From: Paralithodes platypus
Taxonomy: Eukaryota > Arthropoda > Malacostraca > Decapoda > Lithodidae
Reading direction: 5' to 3'
Length of the DNA stretch: 64,000 bases
NCBI GenBank assembly: GCA_032716605.1
Contig: CM064519.1
Location: 27,927,641-27,991,640, forward strand
Shown: positions 63,897 through 64,000 of the stretch, piece by piece
How the letters are laid out: the number at the start of each line of letters is the position of its first letter
Numbering within the stretch: the stretch's first letter is position 1
Program-made: the position numbers and the translations under genes
Notes under the pieces: model-generated
Databases searched by the model: none
Told to the model about the DNA's origin: nothing
Seen by the model: only the letters and a program-made list of their open reading frames with translations

Positions 63897-64000
63897 TTAA
63901 CCCATTCAGGACCAGTGACGTCCTTTTCATTATGGTCTGGCTGTACTAAGGTTACGTTGACAGAAAAACGAATATGAGCTCTTGGAGGCTTAAGGGGGGT
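63897..64000. mobile_element. Family A TTAA MITE, cut by the window end (A7)
   Basis: Left end TTAACCCATTCAGGACCAGT and ACGTCCTTTTCATTATGGTC match the family start. The following part differs, and near 63990 CTTAAGGGGGGT suggests another B or C element begins inside or beside it. Confidence 0.6.

Overview
This is a repeat-saturated piece of a eukaryotic nuclear genome, most likely from an arthropod. A decapod crustacean is my best guess: several decayed non-LTR retrotransposon families resemble those I know from crab and shrimp genomes, and di-, tri- and tetranucleotide runs and minisatellites are extremely dense. The species call is inference. A block of exactly 100 Ns (2828-2927) is a scaffold gap. 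I found no host protein-coding gene, rRNA gene or intact tRNA gene. Nearly every long open reading frame is either a retrotransposon remnant or a stop-free tandem repeat.

Layout. 0.1-2.7 kb: CA run, an unclassified dispersed repeat (R1), a decayed LINE, a second dispersed repeat (R2), and a TTAA-flanked MITE. 2.9-7.6 kb: two oppositely oriented, very similar copies of one LINE (L-A) around a GC-rich AAC-tailed element, then a diverged relative. 8.5-10.2 kb: 20-bp minisatellite. 11.5-13.6 kb: decayed LINE (L-D) with a tRNA-like SINE. 13.6-19.8 kb: 29-bp array, MITEs, SINE, LINE tails. 20.2-25.4 kb: second copies of R1, L-B LINE and R2 in the same order as at 0.3-1.9 kb, with an RTE-type LINE between. 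25.4-34 kb: 217-bp MITE, AAC element, a head-to-tail pair of elements, satellites. 34.8-37.3 kb: L-B LINE, then a deleted Ty3/gypsy-like LTR element (LTRs, primer-binding site, frameshifted gag start, CAGAG target duplication) inside an older MITE. 37.4-54.2 kb: a series of minisatellites (24, 40, 28, 31, 62, 51, 48 and 37 bp units) with MITEs and SINEs between. 54.5-60.6 kb: a dense MITE cluster and an RTE LINE split by a 20-bp array. 61-64 kb: LINE end, AAC element, 33-bp array, more MITEs.

The most interesting system is a set of TTAA-targeting, non-coding elements, named here A (about 213 bp, ends TTAACCCYTT), B (about 330 bp, ends TTAAGGGGAG) and C (about 360-380 bp foldback, ends TTAAGGGGGT). 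B and C share an internal core containing GCTATCGCTCGCCAGG. More than 25 copies are visible. They nest in each other, sit back to back sharing one TTAA, and some minisatellites appear to have grown from their ends. One A copy has a paralogous empty site in this window (15.8 kb against 37.1 kb), which shows insertion at TTAA as piggyBac-type transposases do. No transposase is encoded here, so all would be non-autonomous. A second clear family is a set of three elements of exactly 217 bp with GTAC inverted ends.

All calls come from reading the sequence by eye. Boundaries ending in TTAA, or marked as exact, are reliable to the base. Boundaries of decayed LINEs are good to about 20-50 bp.
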